From contig OX155952.1 of assembly GCA_944548615.1 (NCBI GenBank), forward strand, positions 32,565,096 through 32,629,095: a stretch of DNA of 64,000 nucleotides, read 5' to 3'. This document shows positions 1 through 11,380 of the stretch, piece by piece. Every line of letters starts with the position of its first letter. The first letter of the stretch is position 1. The notes below the pieces were generated by a model. It was not told the DNA's origin. It saw only the letters and a program-made list of their open reading frames with translations, and did no database searches. Made by a program: the position numbers and the translations under genes. Origin of the DNA: Micropterix aruncella (lineage: Eukaryota; Arthropoda; Insecta; Lepidoptera; Micropterigidae).

Positions 1-104
1 AGTAAAAAAGATTAAGTAATACAATTGCAGACTTGAAAATCGAGTCAACGAATAAGCCCCTAATCTCACTTTATTCCTCACACACCCAGACTTTAATTAT
101 TGGA

Positions 105-215
105 AATGGTCTTAATCGTAACATGGAGGCTCAAATGGATATTTCCGTCGTCATCTCGAAAAAACATTTTAGCGCGTTCACAACACTTTCCCTCCTCGTT
201 GGATCATAGGCCGGG
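105..215 (-). mobile_element. Family A fragment (5' end)
   Basis: Read on the minus strand, this matches the 5' end of the dispersed family best seen at 49478-50160. The shared parts are the GATCGCGCTAAAAA-like stretch, here degraded, and the following 'gagatga...' and 'gagactcc' blocks. The rest of the element is missing or lies outside the window. A short plus-strand match to another part of the family ('gcagacttgaaaatcg', about 28-43) suggests a rearranged copy. Confidence 0.4.
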
Positions 216-1289
216 AAATTAAAAGGAAGTCCGCACGCCGACACCATGAATAAATCAATCAACAACTACTGCTGAACACCAAGAATGAAATCGAAAACTA
301 CCGCTGTGATTATTACTGCTATCTCTAATTTGCCAGTAATGAATTTATATCCGAACATAATAATATCACAGTATACCAAACAGTAGGTTTACTCTCTACC
401 TACAGGGTATTGAGGGAAGAGCAATGCCCTGCAGAGCAAGACAAAATAACTAAAAGGTATTAGTTTTTTAATTCTTCAAGTATTTAAAGAAATAAAATCG
501 ATTTCCACCCCAAAATTTTGTGTTTAATTATTAAAAAAAATGTATAAACATTTTTGTATTTTTTTAAATTCATATAAAGAAGAATTTAATAATATTTAAA
601 TTTCTTTTGGAAGAACTCGTTCCGGCAAGTAGTTTTTTTTATCACCGGCGCAAAACTGAAGAATATGGTTTTGAGAAAAACGCGTATAAGATTTTCTTTA
701 AAGTAAATTAGTAAGTTTCTTACACTTACAGAAATGAAAGTCTATCGGCTATTCTAGAGATAGAAGTTTCATAAATAGATTTCAACTTTTAGTTTTTAAA
801 AAGTTTTTTGGCCGTCTATACCAGGCCGCCTTCTTAAATATGGCTAATTACACGAAAACCACATTGCCAATTATTTGTTTAAAATATATTATTTGCAGGT
901 AGCATCCATAAAATATTTAGATGTACGGTTCATGCCATGTTGGACAGCTGACCAGCATATTAACAGAGTGGCAATGAAATCAGCATTATTAACAGAGCGG
1001 CAATGAAATCATGAGACACATTACAGAGTTCGAGCAACATATCCCAGTATGTCTCCTCCATATACTGATGACAAACTCGAGCATTCTTAAGATTATATAG
1101 TTTGTACTCATACACCGTATCTAATATATCGTTTCGGGTATTCTGTGGCCGTTTTCGTTTTATACAGTTTATTATTCATACAATGGCTGGATGTGTTAGG
1201 TGTCCTAGCCTAGGGGATATCAGATAATTACCCATATTTAATAGGATATAACTCAGAAACGGCTCATAATTAAGATCAGTCGTTCCTGT
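216..1289. other. AT-rich intergenic, no gene seen
   Basis: I see no coding relic here. A short imperfect tandem duplication of about 31 bp lies at about 956-1012 ('attaacagag.ggcaatgaaatca' twice). The rest is AT-rich unique-looking sequence. Confidence 0.4.
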
Positions 1290-1426
1290 AATAAATGCTC
1301 TATATAAAGAGATCTTTCCTTTTTTATACGATTTACAGCTATTGGAAAATCGGGCGGTAATAAATGCTCTATATAAAGAGATCTTTCCTTTTTAATATGA
1401 TTTACAGCTATTGGAAAATCGGGCAC
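1290..1426. repeat. Two-copy 69-bp tandem duplication
   Basis: The block starting 'aataaatgctctatataaag' at 1290 is repeated at 1359 with only a few differences. Each copy ends in the 'ttggaaaatcgggc' segment. The high identity points to a recent local duplication. Short reading frames across it simply repeat the same peptide and are not supported as genes. Confidence 0.85.
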
Positions 1427-1549
1427 AAAATGCGTATCGTCTTTGTATGTGAATATGGTCGTTGTGATCATTTGCGTTCAATTTCATCTTGTTTTCTGCG
1501 GTAAGTCCATTGATAATCGAGTTTGCTTGACGAAAGAAAACAGTTACCC

Positions 1550-2338
1550 TGCTTATTATATACTAGCCGAACCGTGCCCACTTCGTTGGGCGGTAAAACT
1601 GTTTACCTGTGATGAAATTATGACTGTGGTTCGGTTAGTACTGAGTGCTATGATTTATTTCCTCACTGCCAAAAGAATGGCTATATTTTTACTGCATATG
1701 TATGTATGTATTTGCATGCCAATTTGACTATAATACCGTTATTTGTGAGTGTCTTCTTGTGAGTGTCTTATTTGTGAGCGTATTATCTCTTTAACTATTT
1801 ATGCAGTAAAAGGGAAATTATATGCAGTAAAAGGGAAAAGTCTTTTGTTTTAAACACTTGAGACGATAAATTTACTTATTTTGATAAGAATTCATAATTG
1901 TTGATAATATGACCAATAAACATGACCTAACGATTTAAATTATTTTATATTTCATTTAATATAAAATACTACTTTTTGTGACTTAAATATAAAAGTTAGA
2001 CATATGCTGTCGCTGACTTTTTTGTAGGCATTATCAAGCTCTACAACTTTTCTCTAGAACTTAATCATATATCTCTCATCGTTAAGGCAGCGTTAGTTAG
2101 AAACGTTTTCGTTCAACCGTTTATTCTCCGACTTACTTTGCAAATCCGACTACCACGAAAAAGTCTTTTAATTTTTCGGATTAATATATAGCCTATGACA
2201 CTCACAAAATATAACGTAGCTTTCTTTTGGTATAAGAATTTGGCTTTCTTTTGGCAAAATCGGTTTAGTAGATCCAGAGATTACTTCCTACAACGTCACA
2301 AACTTTACCTCTTTATAATATTAGTATGGATATAGGAT
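1550..2338 (-). mobile_element. Dispersed element G, copy 1 (inverted relative to 56606-57490)
   Basis: The reverse complement matches 56606-57490 over most of its length. Shared landmarks are the end with 'ctaatattataaa', the 'ctctggatctact..accgattttg' block, the 'gaacgctgccttaacgat' block, and the opposite end with 'gaagtgggcacgg'. It has no long reading frame, so it is non-autonomous. The 'ACTAATATTATAAA' terminus and the 'ctggatctactgaaccgat' block are of a type common in lepidopteran interspersed repeats. The superfamily is not determined. Confidence 0.65.
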
Positions 2339-2534
2339 ATCGTCCAGGGTGCTGTGCGTGCCAGCATCGTAAAAGAATGTTACCACATCCGCAATATCCC
2401 GTCCACTGCTCCGAACGTTGCCCCTCTTTATAAAACTTCCATCATTAGTGATTTTATCTCGGCCCATCCCGGCGTTAGATTGATGACCCTCAGTCCAATA
2501 TCCCTCCATGCGAATCGCACAATTTCCTGTTATT

Positions 2535-2830
2535 TCCCTCCTTAAACATTTTCAGCTGAGCTCGACACGGCTAATTACCCAGTGAAATGTTTCTCCGCGC
2601 GGCGCCCTCATATATTAGGCGGCGCAGCCTTCACATCTGCGCCTCTGCTTTCCCAACAAGGGCGCCTCTAATTCATTTTTATTTGCATATCATTCAAATG
2701 ACATCCATCGCCCTAATATATGGGGCGGCAAGGCCGAAATTCCCCGATGCTTTCAACTGTTGTATAAATTATATTTATTTCCGGGACCACTTGTTAACAT
2801 GTTATTTCCGCATACAATTTAGAATCACTG
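2535..2830. promoter_or_regulatory. Candidate conserved non-coding block
   Basis: This mixed-composition block is unlike the surrounding AT-rich DNA. It has homeodomain-type cores (ctaattac, ctaattca), a POU/octamer-like 'tttgcatatc' and several GGCGCC/GGGCGCC motifs. It shows no similarity to the repeats elsewhere in the window. Regulatory function is inferred from composition only. A single-copy spacer is equally possible. Confidence 0.2.
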
Positions 2831-3009
2831 TACAAGAAGTGGGTAGATAGGCAATTGGAAAGCGATTCGTGAAAATAATGTTTCTTTAAACTATTGCACT
2901 TAGGAGACTTTAAACTATTGCACTTTGATGCTTAGCTTCTCTGCGACGACTGTATCTCTCCCTCACCCTGTTGCAGTTTGGCCATGAAAACCCATGTGTT
3001 CAGGGCCGG

Positions 3010-3715
3010 TCCTACTCACAGGTCAACACACATCCAGGCAGTCAAGCTTATGGGTAAAGAGTGAATTAATGAGGAAAAGATCTATAAGAGTACGTCTCGT
3101 CTTCAGAGATTGACATTCAAAAAAGTGAGTTTGGGCGTTGTAATCGCCGAATTCTATTTCGTTAAAGAATTTGAAACGCATCAACCTCAGAACCATTTTC
3201 TGAACTCTTTCAAAATCTGAAACATATTGTTCATAACAAGAATCACAAACCACGCTGCCAAACTCCAATCTACTCCGGACAAGCGATGTAAACAGGGGCA
3301 TAACAACGGGGAAATCCTTGCAAGGCTTAATTACCCTCCAAATGAATCCCAGCAACTGGTTACATTTGGAGATCATTAGCTCGATATGAGTATTGAAGCT
3401 AAGTTTACTATTAAATGCCAAGTAGTAAATTTAGAAAGTCTTTCCAGTTTATGCGCGTTAATGCGTTAACAGTTTATGTGTAGACCGATGAGATCTAGAA
3501 AAAGACATGGTTTGTATTTTTTTAGGCTCAAGTACAGTTTATTCGTTACGCAATACTGTTGTAAATTTATTAGCTCGGCTTGGATATCATACCAGTCATC
3601 ATCAAAAGCAATCGTTTTGAAAATTTTAAAGTCATCAGCATAAAGTAAGAGTTGCGATTTCCTGAAACATTTCCGATGTCGTTGATAAACAGTGTGAAAA
3701 ATAAACAGCGTGAAT
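3010..3715 (-). pseudogene. Broken non-LTR reverse transcriptase (CR1/Jockey-like)
   Basis: Reading the minus strand from about 3715 downward, one frame gives 'LFINDIGNV'. After a frameshift another gives LLYADDFKIFKTI, with the catalytic Y-A-D-D codons at 3631-3642. It continues through 'LINLQQYCVTNKLYLSLKK', which matches the usual post-YADD helix of these enzymes. After a stop and a further shift, an open 132-codon frame (3421-3023) reads as the thumb/C-terminal part ('LSFNTHIELMISKCNQLLGF', 'SLVRSRLEFGSVVC'), typical of CR1/Jockey-group LINEs. The order matches an authentic reverse transcriptase, but at least two frame breaks make it dead. The endonuclease and ORF1 are absent, as in a 5'-truncated insertion. 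The AT-rich inverted repeat at 3756-4053 lies directly upstream. Confidence 0.8.
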
Positions 3716-3755
3716 AATTATCATTGATTATCATTGAGTATAATGGTATAATGAT

Positions 3756-4053
3756 ATTATCATTGATTATAATGATATTATTTCTATGATATAATCAGCC
3801 TTTGAAAATACATTCAATGACACTGTTTATGGAATGTTTTTATTGTTATCAGTAATTATATTGTTGGGATTTTAAAATCAATCGGTCATTTAATTTCAAA
3901 AAACATATTTTTTTTAAACGATCGATTGTGTATAAAATTCCAACAATTTAATTCACGACAACAATAATAACATTCAATTAATAGTATCATCTAATGTATT
4001 TCAAGGGCTGATTTAATCACAGAAATAATATCATTGTAATCAATGATGATAAT
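3756..4053. mobile_element. Fold-back MITE with ~145-bp inverted arms
   Basis: The left half (3756 to about 3905) and the right half (about 3912-4053) are imperfect reverse complements through almost their whole length. For example, 'tgatattatttctatgat' pairs with a right-arm copy differing at a few positions, and 'aattatattgttggga' pairs with the region around 3940. There is essentially no loop and no coding capacity. This is the structure of a fold-back DNA transposon derivative. The autonomous family is not identifiable by eye. Confidence 0.75.
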
Positions 4054-5448
4054 ACGTAGATAGAATAATATCTATTAGTCTATCTTTACTATTCAGAAAT
4101 TATCTATCTATCAAATAAATTGCAATTAGTGTGGCCGTCAATGCTATCAGCGCCATCTGCGTTTCGCCGTCTCGGATGGGTTGCCATATCGTTTTATGGA
4201 GTTGCGCAATTTAATATCACATATAATCAATGGCACTATTAACAGTTAAATACTCTGCTCAACAACAGGAAACGCTGCAGCAGACGTGGCAAATAAACGA
4301 TTGACTTGAAAATTCGAGGCTTGTTCTGCACAAACATTTGATTAACGCGGTCAGTCGTATTCGCACGCCGTATTTTTCAGCTGTTGTCATCCGATATAAT
4401 ACGACGTGTTAAAAATGTGCAAATTTTACGATTACTTTTACGGCGGGCGGCCATTAACGGCTTTAGCACCGCGCGACGCCCGTTATGGAGTATATTATAA
4501 TGGCAGTCGGCGGGCGATTATGCGTCGCGTCGCCAGCGGTAAGCCTCCTTCTGGGTGGATCCCGCAAGTTATAAAAAAGCCTCGCCCCAGTACTACAACG
4601 TCGCGCTAATTTCCATTTAAAAGTAGCAGAAATTTCAACAGGAACTTACTTAAACCACTTACTTACTTACTGTACCACTTGCCAAAAACGGATAGTAAGC
4701 ACATAACGAAAAGTATGATATGTATTTTAAGTTTTTGATATGTATTTTATCACCAAAATATTATGTACGCTCGTAGACACCTATCAGAAGTTCCGGTGAA
4801 TAGTGATTTTCATATTTCATACGATTTTCGATTTCATACGAAGAATAAATCCAATCTCCACATAAAACGACGGCGACTTAGCAAAGTGCGATACAGTTTT
4901 ATAAACCAAAATTTGTCCTTCTATAATAAGATTATAGAGAAAATGAAAAGCCTTGGAGAGGACCAATTTAAAAAGATAATTATAAATAATTTGGTAAGAA
5001 ACCCAATTTATGGTATAAGAGAGTTTGAAAATTCCGAGTTTATTTTCCATGCCAATTAGCAAAATTTGTAAAATTTTAAACATAACGGAATTATGATAGC
5101 TGACATTCTAATTGTCATATAATTTAGTATACATCTATTTATGTTTAAAAATTACGAAGGCATATTGCTGGATTGACAATAAAATTATTTTACGTTGATT
5201 ATTCTACATAGAATTTGCATTTCTATTTTAATATATTATTCTCTCTTACTATTTAATGACATTAGTATATTTTGATTATTTGTAAGTAGGTACTATTGAA
5301 TATAATATTACAGCCTAGACAACTATCATGATAGGTAGTTATATTTTAAATAATTAATTTTTAAGCATTTGATTTTGTGACGCATCCAAGTGTAGGAATG
5401 CCTATCTACTAGAGTAGTTGATTGTATTATATTGTATTGTATTGTATA
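4054..5448. other. Intergenic stretch, nothing firm
   Basis: No recognised gene. A GC-richer patch at about 4440-4610 holds a 67-codon frame without family features, and it is as likely to be chance. The 4763-5059 region has overlapping frames on both strands in low-complexity A/T sequence, and I do not call them. Confidence 0.3.
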
Positions 5449-5615
5449 CGGCGCTGTCCCCTAGAGTGCCATAGGCACGTCCTTGGAGCGCCGCGGCAGC
5501 GGGGCGTTGCGAGCGTTTTAAGTCGGCTCGTCGAACGTCGACTAAACTCGGCTACATTGTATTTCGTCAATGTTTATCAACAAATCCAGGTATTGATTTT
5601 CCGACCGACCAACAT
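5449..5615 (+). repeat. Direct repeat F, copy 1
   Basis: About 165 bp, roughly 75% similar to 6268-6445. Shared blocks are 'ggcgctgtcccctagagtgc', 'agcggggcg', 'cggctcgtcg', 'aaactcggct' and 'aatccaggta'. It is CpG-rich compared with its surroundings. The pair flanks the family A copy at 5649-6258. Confidence 0.6.
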
Positions 5616-5648
5616 ACCAGAAGGGAAAATATTGTGAAGTATTTTGTA

Positions 5649-6258
5649 CGAGAGGATGACGGAAATATTAAAAAATTAAAATAATTATAAAATAAAATAT
5701 TAATTTTGAGCCCCTCTAAGACGAAAGATCATTTCCAGAGAGAAGTCTGCAGGTGTCTGTCTGTGTATCTGTCTGTGTGTCCTATGTGCGCCCAAACGCT
5801 TAATCCGATTGAGTTGAAATATTGTATACAGGCATCATTTGATCATCATTGAAAAGATATTTGTTAAAATCGCTCCATTAGGGGGCGTTCTTGTCATATT
5901 TCAATATCACAATATTGGACTTAGAGACTTCGAATTCGGTACAAAGATGCCATGTTGGATCGAATCATATTGTGAAATTTTGGATGAAATATCTCACATA
6001 CAAGCTACACTAATAATAATTAAATTCCGCCTTATAATTAAATCAATTATTAACGCCATCTCTTGGCGTTTTGCCCAACCCCACCCTTAGCCGAGAAACG
6101 AACCGCGCCGCTCGAGGCTGTTGCAAACAGAACCCAACTGGTTTCGTCGGCCGGCCGAGAGAGGGCGCCTATTTTTTTTTAAAGAAAATTACATTCAGAT
6201 GAAATCAGTCCTTGGCTACTTGCCGGGAAAGTCTTGTGGTGACACAACCGATTATTTT
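5649..6258 (+). mobile_element. Family A element, copy A1
   Basis: Carries the family order: a 'gtctgtctgtgt' microsatellite, the core 'gcgcccaaacgcttaatccg' followed by 'attgagttgaaat', the 'tccattagggggcg' block, and the 3' end 'ttgccgggaaagtcttgtgg' followed by 'tgacacaaccgatt'. The 3' end holds the TTGTG-GTGA-CACAA hairpin. It is non-coding. It sits between two direct repeats (5449-5615 and 6268-6445), so it lies within a duplicated or composite repeat. Confidence 0.65.
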
Positions 6259-6267
6259 TCCAACGTG

Positions 6268-6445
6268 TATGCCGCGGCCCCCTAAGGTGCTATGAGTATT
6301 TCCTTGGGGCGCCCCGCTGCAGCGGGGCGGCGTGTGAGCGCCCGATCGGCTCGTCGGACGTCAGCTAAACTCGGCTGTAGTGTATTTCAAATCAGTTGTC
6401 AATGTTTCATCAACAATTCCAGGTACTTTTTTCTACCTAACCACT
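6268..6445 (+). repeat. Direct repeat F, copy 2
   Basis: Second copy of the block at 5449-5615. It contains an extended GC palindrome ('cgccccgctgcagcggggcg') that copy 1 retains only in part. Both copies have a 'ccaggta' near the same place. It resembles a splice donor but has no supporting exon. Confidence 0.6.
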
Positions 6446-6856
6446 ATACCACCGGGCCATGTGACAAGTCCGCCTGCGTAGCTGATTGCAAATAACTAAA
6501 GTATAGCGTTATGACAACCACGTTTTTATGGGTAGGTATAATTTTAAAAAAAAACAGGTTTATATAGTCCGAAAAGAAAGAAAAATATTTTTTGCAGAAT
6601 ATTATATAGTGAAGTCTGGTTTTACAACTTTTACAAATGATGAAACTGTGTTTTCATTACAGCCAAATGGAAAGCCAATACTTGAGATACATAAGATTCA
6701 TACTTCTTGAGCTCTACAACTACATGCTCAGGTCACACGTATTGCATTTATTGAACACCAATTCACTGAAACCAAAAAAGGGATAGGCATATTTTATACC
6801 TGTGAGAATGACGGAGAGAGGTTGAGTTTACGCGTGACTATAATGATTCTCGCCGG
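6446..6856. other. Intergenic, nothing firm
   Basis: A 60-codon A/T-rich frame (6528-6710) has no family features. No repeat structure is visible. Confidence 0.3.
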
Positions 6857-6979
6857 AGCTATAGTAGGGCCAAAATCAACGTGCACCTGGAGTCATAAAT
6901 CATTAGGCCGGACCTCTCGCTCACACTCGCTGTCTTTCGCTCGCACTATGGGGATGCGTGTTTTAAAAATAATAATAGC

Positions 6980-7100
6980 AGTATCGATGGATTATCGATG
7001 TATCGATGGAATATCGATGGATTATGATGGATCGATGGTTGGATCGATATAGATGCCAAGAGATATCGATGGATATTATATAATTATGATGAAAATTTTC
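6980..7100. repeat. ATCGATGG-type minisatellite
   Basis: Irregular tandem copies of 'atcgatgg' with variants 'attatcgatg' and 'atatcgatgg'. ATCGAT is a palindrome and also matches the DREF/DRE core, but nothing here supports a regulatory role. Confidence 0.7.
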
Positions 7101-7589
7101 GATGGATTTATTTGTAATAACTGCAACATGCACTGTTAGAAATTATACTGCACCGCACTGCTCGACAGACAAACTCTAACTGACTGCCGGAAAACTACAA
7201 TTGATTACAGAGCTACATTTAATTAGGTGACAATGACACAAATGCTTGAAATGGTCGTTAAATATTTTGCAATCTCTACTTTTATCTATCAGAATATTTC
7301 AATCCATCAGTTATGAATTTCGCAAGACTGTAATGTTTTGGCGTAGTCATTATTGATTTCTCTTGAATTCCCTTTATTCCCTGAAAGCTCATTATAATGA
7401 TAGTGATGAAAGCAACACTAAGAATTTCACTTTTAATGCCATTTAAAGACCAATAAAAATCGAATAAGTAATCCAATAATGCCAAATAACAAATCAAGAT
7501 ACTCCACATTTTTAAAAAAATGGTAAAAAAAAACGATTTCTATAAAAAAAATACCGATGTATTTTTTTACGACATTCTAAATAATAAAT

Positions 7590-7722
7590 ATTTTTCATTT
7601 TGTTCAGCAACATTATAGGGAATTCAATAATGTAAGAAGTATAAATGTAAGCAATGATACAATGTCTACGCAACTACATAATATACGGTTTTAAGAGAAT
7701 AAATTATTTGATTTGATTTGAG
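7590..7722 (+). mobile_element. Probable LINE 3' tail
   Basis: Ends 'gaataaattatttgatttga' followed by more ATTTG units. An AATAAA-like signal followed by a short simple-repeat tail is typical of insect non-LTR retrotransposons. No coding sequence remains upstream. Confidence 0.3.
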
Positions 7723-7828
7723 TAAATTATCGATAAGCAACGTCGACTTGTTGCTCATCCTTACGCGCGTCGTCCGGCCTAATGATTTATGACTCCAGGT
7801 GCACGTTGATTTTGGCCCTACTATAGCT

Positions 7829-8918
7829 GTTTAACGGTACAGTCAGACGAGTACATAACTAATAAATTCGTTTAGTGTTGAGTTGAATTCGGCTGTGATA
7901 ATTTTTCAGTATATACGTGATTGTCTGAGCGGCCTGTCGTTTAGCGGTACAATCAGAAGAGTAACAAATAAATACGTTTTGTGTTGTATTTTATCTTCGT
8001 CGTCTGTGTTGTGATCGTGAGTTCGACTTCGATATAACTTTTTCAAAACATCAATATTAATTTTCAATACATCATGATGATATCAAATATTCTGTCGTTG
8101 GCTGTACATGCGTAGGTTTTAAGGAAGCCGGCGAAGTCCATTACATATAGCGGATCTAGTCTAGCACGAGGCCATTTGATTTTCTTTCTCATGTGCAGTT
8201 TTGACGAGCTTGTATTTAATCTGTGTAAGCATTTTTGAGACTGTGGTAGAGAGCTCAAGAAGATTGACGCGGAGTGTACCGCTTGGTAACTAAAAATTAA
8301 ATCATCATAGTAATAGCATATGTATTTTTTATTAAAGTGGCGGGAAATATATTTGCAACCTCTGATTACCTTCTTTTCTTATGTTCAATTCCATATCGAC
8401 ATTAATTTTCGTTCGAGGTCCTACGCCACTCGTCACTTCGGCGCGCCACGTCCGCGCCACATTATGTTTTATTTATATAATTTAGGTTTTGTCTCACGAC
8501 AATAATCACAGGGTGCAAAAAACACGATGTAGAATATTTTTAACCGACACTACATACATAAATACCTATCTTATAAAGATTATGTAAAATCTAACCCTTG
8601 ACTACACGCGCTTTTGAGAGTCACGTTAGTGCACGCTAGCGGGGTCTATGCCGCTTTTAAATTTTTTATGTTTTTTTGTTTGTGACTTGTTTCTAATTCA
8701 TTTAAACTTCTAATCTCTTACTTTTTTTTGTCATTATAGATATAAATAATGAGATTATTACCGTATAATATAACCCAAAATCACCAGAATATCATAAAAC
8801 TCATCATCAAGTATCATCCAATTCTTGTAGTATTTTTTCCAAATTACCATCACGAATCACATCATTCATTGAATTCGACCTGAAAATAAAGCTAGTAATT
8901 TAGGTACGCTAGAGTGAG
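7829..8918. other. Intergenic with a short direct duplication
   Basis: A block beginning 'tttaacggtacagtcagacg' at 7830 recurs imperfectly at 7940 ('tttagcggtacaatcagaag'), 110 bp apart, each followed by an 'aataaat.cgttt.gtgttg' segment. From 8000 to 8918 I see no gene or repeat. Confidence 0.4.
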
Positions 8919-9471
8919 AAAAAAAATCGGTTGTGTCACCCCAACACTTTCCTGACTAGTATCCGGGAGGTGCGAAAAAACAGCGACATTTTTTACTCTA
9001 GTACCCCAAATTTGTATGGCAGGTACCCCAAACGTTGGTCGTAAGTACCCCAAAACCTAATAGATTCTTCCGATGGTTAACAGAAGCTTCTATGCCAAAT
9101 TTTAACTTAGACAGATTAAGCGTCTGGGCGCTATCGCGGAAACAATTTTTTCGCCGGGAACCCCAAATTTGTATGGGAGGTACCACAACCGTAGGGCGTA
9201 GGGACTCCAAAAACTAATGGGTTCCTCCGACGGTTAACAGAAGCTTATATACCAAATTTCAGCTCAATCCGATTAAGCGTCTGGGCGCTATCGTGGAAGA
9301 ATACATACATACAGACATACAGACATACAGACATACATACAGAGAGAGATCGGTCTGGAAATAGTCTCAATCGTCTCAGGGAGTCTCAAAATATATATTC
9401 CCATCTTCATCTCAAAATTTTTTTTTAGCGCGATCACAATACTTTCCTTTCCGATAGGTCGTCAGGAAAGT
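8919..9471 (-). mobile_element. Family A element, copy A2
   Basis: Minus-strand copy nearly identical to 49478-50160 but about 130 bp shorter, because it lacks one internal unit. The inner inverted repeats are complete: ACTTTCCTGAC at 8946-8956 and GTCAGGAAAGT at 9461-9471. The 3' end (left side here) carries 'cggttgtgtcacc' beside a run of eight A. Internal units repeat 'ccaaatttgtatgg.aggtacc'. Short frames on both strands are by-products of the repeat. Confidence 0.8.
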
Positions 9472-10487
9472 AATATGTTAAAAAGAAAAGTGAAAGTATA
9501 GAGTAATCATCTTTGCCAATAACAAATAATAAACACAGCAGCATTATTTGTGTAAATTGTTTATATTTTGTCCATTACCCCTACGCGAATAATAATAGAA
9601 AATAAATAAAATTTAGTTTTGAAGGGTGGGGGAAACACCGGAACGACTCAACAATATTTTATAAACCCTTTGCTAGGGTAAAAAGTAAAAATTACTCTAC
9701 TATCATCAGCAAGGCACACAAATAAACAAAAAATAAAGAAATACTTGGGATTCTAAAGTGCCATATGAAAGAAATGAAAAAATATGTTGAAAAGTAAAAG
9801 AAATGTGCATACAAAATTTATAACTAAAAAATAACAAGGAAAATATAGTGTAAAATGAAAAATTTGAGTACTTACACAATTGTCACGCAATCGGCAAACC
9901 ACCCGCAGTCACCTTTGATTACACCTGATTAACAGAGCGACCTAACCCCCACCACTACCAAGCTTCCCAGAGGTCATAGTTGAAGACACTTGGTGCGCTA
10001 TTTGTCAGTAGTGAACAGATAACACAATTTCGATGTTTCCAATGCGGCTAACTCGTCGCTTAGCATGTTCTTAAGGGAATAATCTACTTTCTTTATGGGG
10101 TTGTTTTGTTAACCACCTCCATTTCTCTTTCTCGATGTTTCAGGTAAACCAATTATCTAACCATATAAAACACCCTCGATCGCGCATTAATTTCAATATG
10201 CTAATCATGAAAATCGCCTATTATGCCCGCTATTAATGGTCGTTGAATTAATTTAACTAGCACTTATCGTACCTCTGTGTCATTATCTTACATATATTTA
10301 TATAAAAAAGAGTTGTTTGTAACGGTGGCTAATTACATTTATTAAAGTAATTATCCTAGATCCAATGGTGCTCCGTTTTCTCAATTTGTCTGACGAAGCT
10401 CGATTCGATTTCTACTTGCGTAGATGCTGGCAGTGTGTTAAGTGTTCGAAAAGCTGTTGGGATACTGTCGAGATTATAAATAGGCCT
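9472..10487. other. Intergenic, nothing firm
   Basis: AT-rich. A small TAAT-rich block at about 10185-10262 ('cgcattaatttcaatatgct', 'ctattaatggtcgttgaatt') could be regulatory, but there is no internal support. Confidence 0.3.
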
Positions 10488-10650
10488 AAAAACGGATTTA
10501 CCTCTTGAAGTATGTAGCATGCGACTTTTCGGTGATGTTGCAACCGCTGCACGCGCTGTTTTACAGGGTAGAATGAGGAGTAGGGTGCCAAAACATTCTA
10601 AAGGTAAATCCGTTTTTAGCCATATCAATAATGTCAAACAACCGCAATGG
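10488..10650. mobile_element. Family B palindromic element, copy B1
   Basis: The ends 'aaaaacggatttacct' (10488-10503) and 'aggtaaatccgttttt' (10602-10617) are perfect reverse complements. Inside is the family segment 'cttttcggtgatgttgcaac'. It is followed by the junction motif 'tgtcaaacaaccgc', which also occurs beside B copies at 15057, 31370 and 48321. It is non-coding. A 93-codon minus-strand frame crosses it and is not credible as a gene. Confidence 0.65.
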
Positions 10651-11380
10651 TATACGATTTCATGCCAAGATTTATGTTTTGATTCAATAGAGTAATTTGA
10701 ATTGAGTTCTTATTAATGGTAATCTCATTCGATAGTAGAACACGACTCAAAATAGGTCGGAGTCAAGGGAAAGACTCGAATATTAGAGACTCCAAAATAG
10801 GTGCGAACGATTCTGATAATAGAATTTGCGAATGATCAAGGATTGAGGCCGCGAAGATTTGTATTCGTTCGCTTTTTTAATTCTTTTAATACATTATAAA
10901 ACTGTAAGGGAATCCTGATCCACAATAATAATAATAAAGCAAATGATTGAAAAAATTATACTACAGAGTTGAAATGCATTTTATTTAAATAAAATAAAAT
11001 AAATTTGTCGCGTATATATTCGTCACACCTGATATTTCGGCGATGTTGCAACCACAGTTGTCCTTTGCTTATTAAATAGTTTACTGACCATTCTTTTCAG
11101 CTCACTCACATCCCCTCCGTTTAAATTTACGGCCTGCGCCATTCTAATCCCCACACTATCACTATAAAAAAAAAAAGCGAAATTGCAACAAGTGACGTGT
11201 TTATCTGTCGAGCCGCCCGCACTCTAAACAATCGGAAATAGGAAAAACGACACACACAAAATAGCAATAAAATATAACTGCTTTCCGTTTGCAAATTGCT
11301 AGATTTTTACACGAACTAACTGTTGAAATAACAGCCAATCGACTGTGCACTCTGACTAACATCTTCTTGCGGTGTCGACT
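10651..11380. other. Intergenic with a family B fragment
   Basis: About 11030-11065 holds a fragment of family B ('tttcggcgatgttgcaacca'). The remainder is AT-rich and featureless. Confidence 0.4.

Larger units (their letters stand above)
6857..7828. mobile_element. ~970-bp segment bounded by 56-bp perfect inverted repeats
   Basis: The sequence at 6857-6912 is the exact reverse complement of 7773-7828 (56 of 56 bases as I read it). Both run from 'agctatagtagggccaaaat' inward to 'aggccgga'. The interior holds an ATCGATGG-rich minisatellite, AT-rich sequence and a LINE-like 3' tail, but no transposase. This fits a non-autonomous DNA transposon, or two inverted copies of one short element. No clear target-site duplication is visible just outside the arms. 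Confidence 0.7.
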
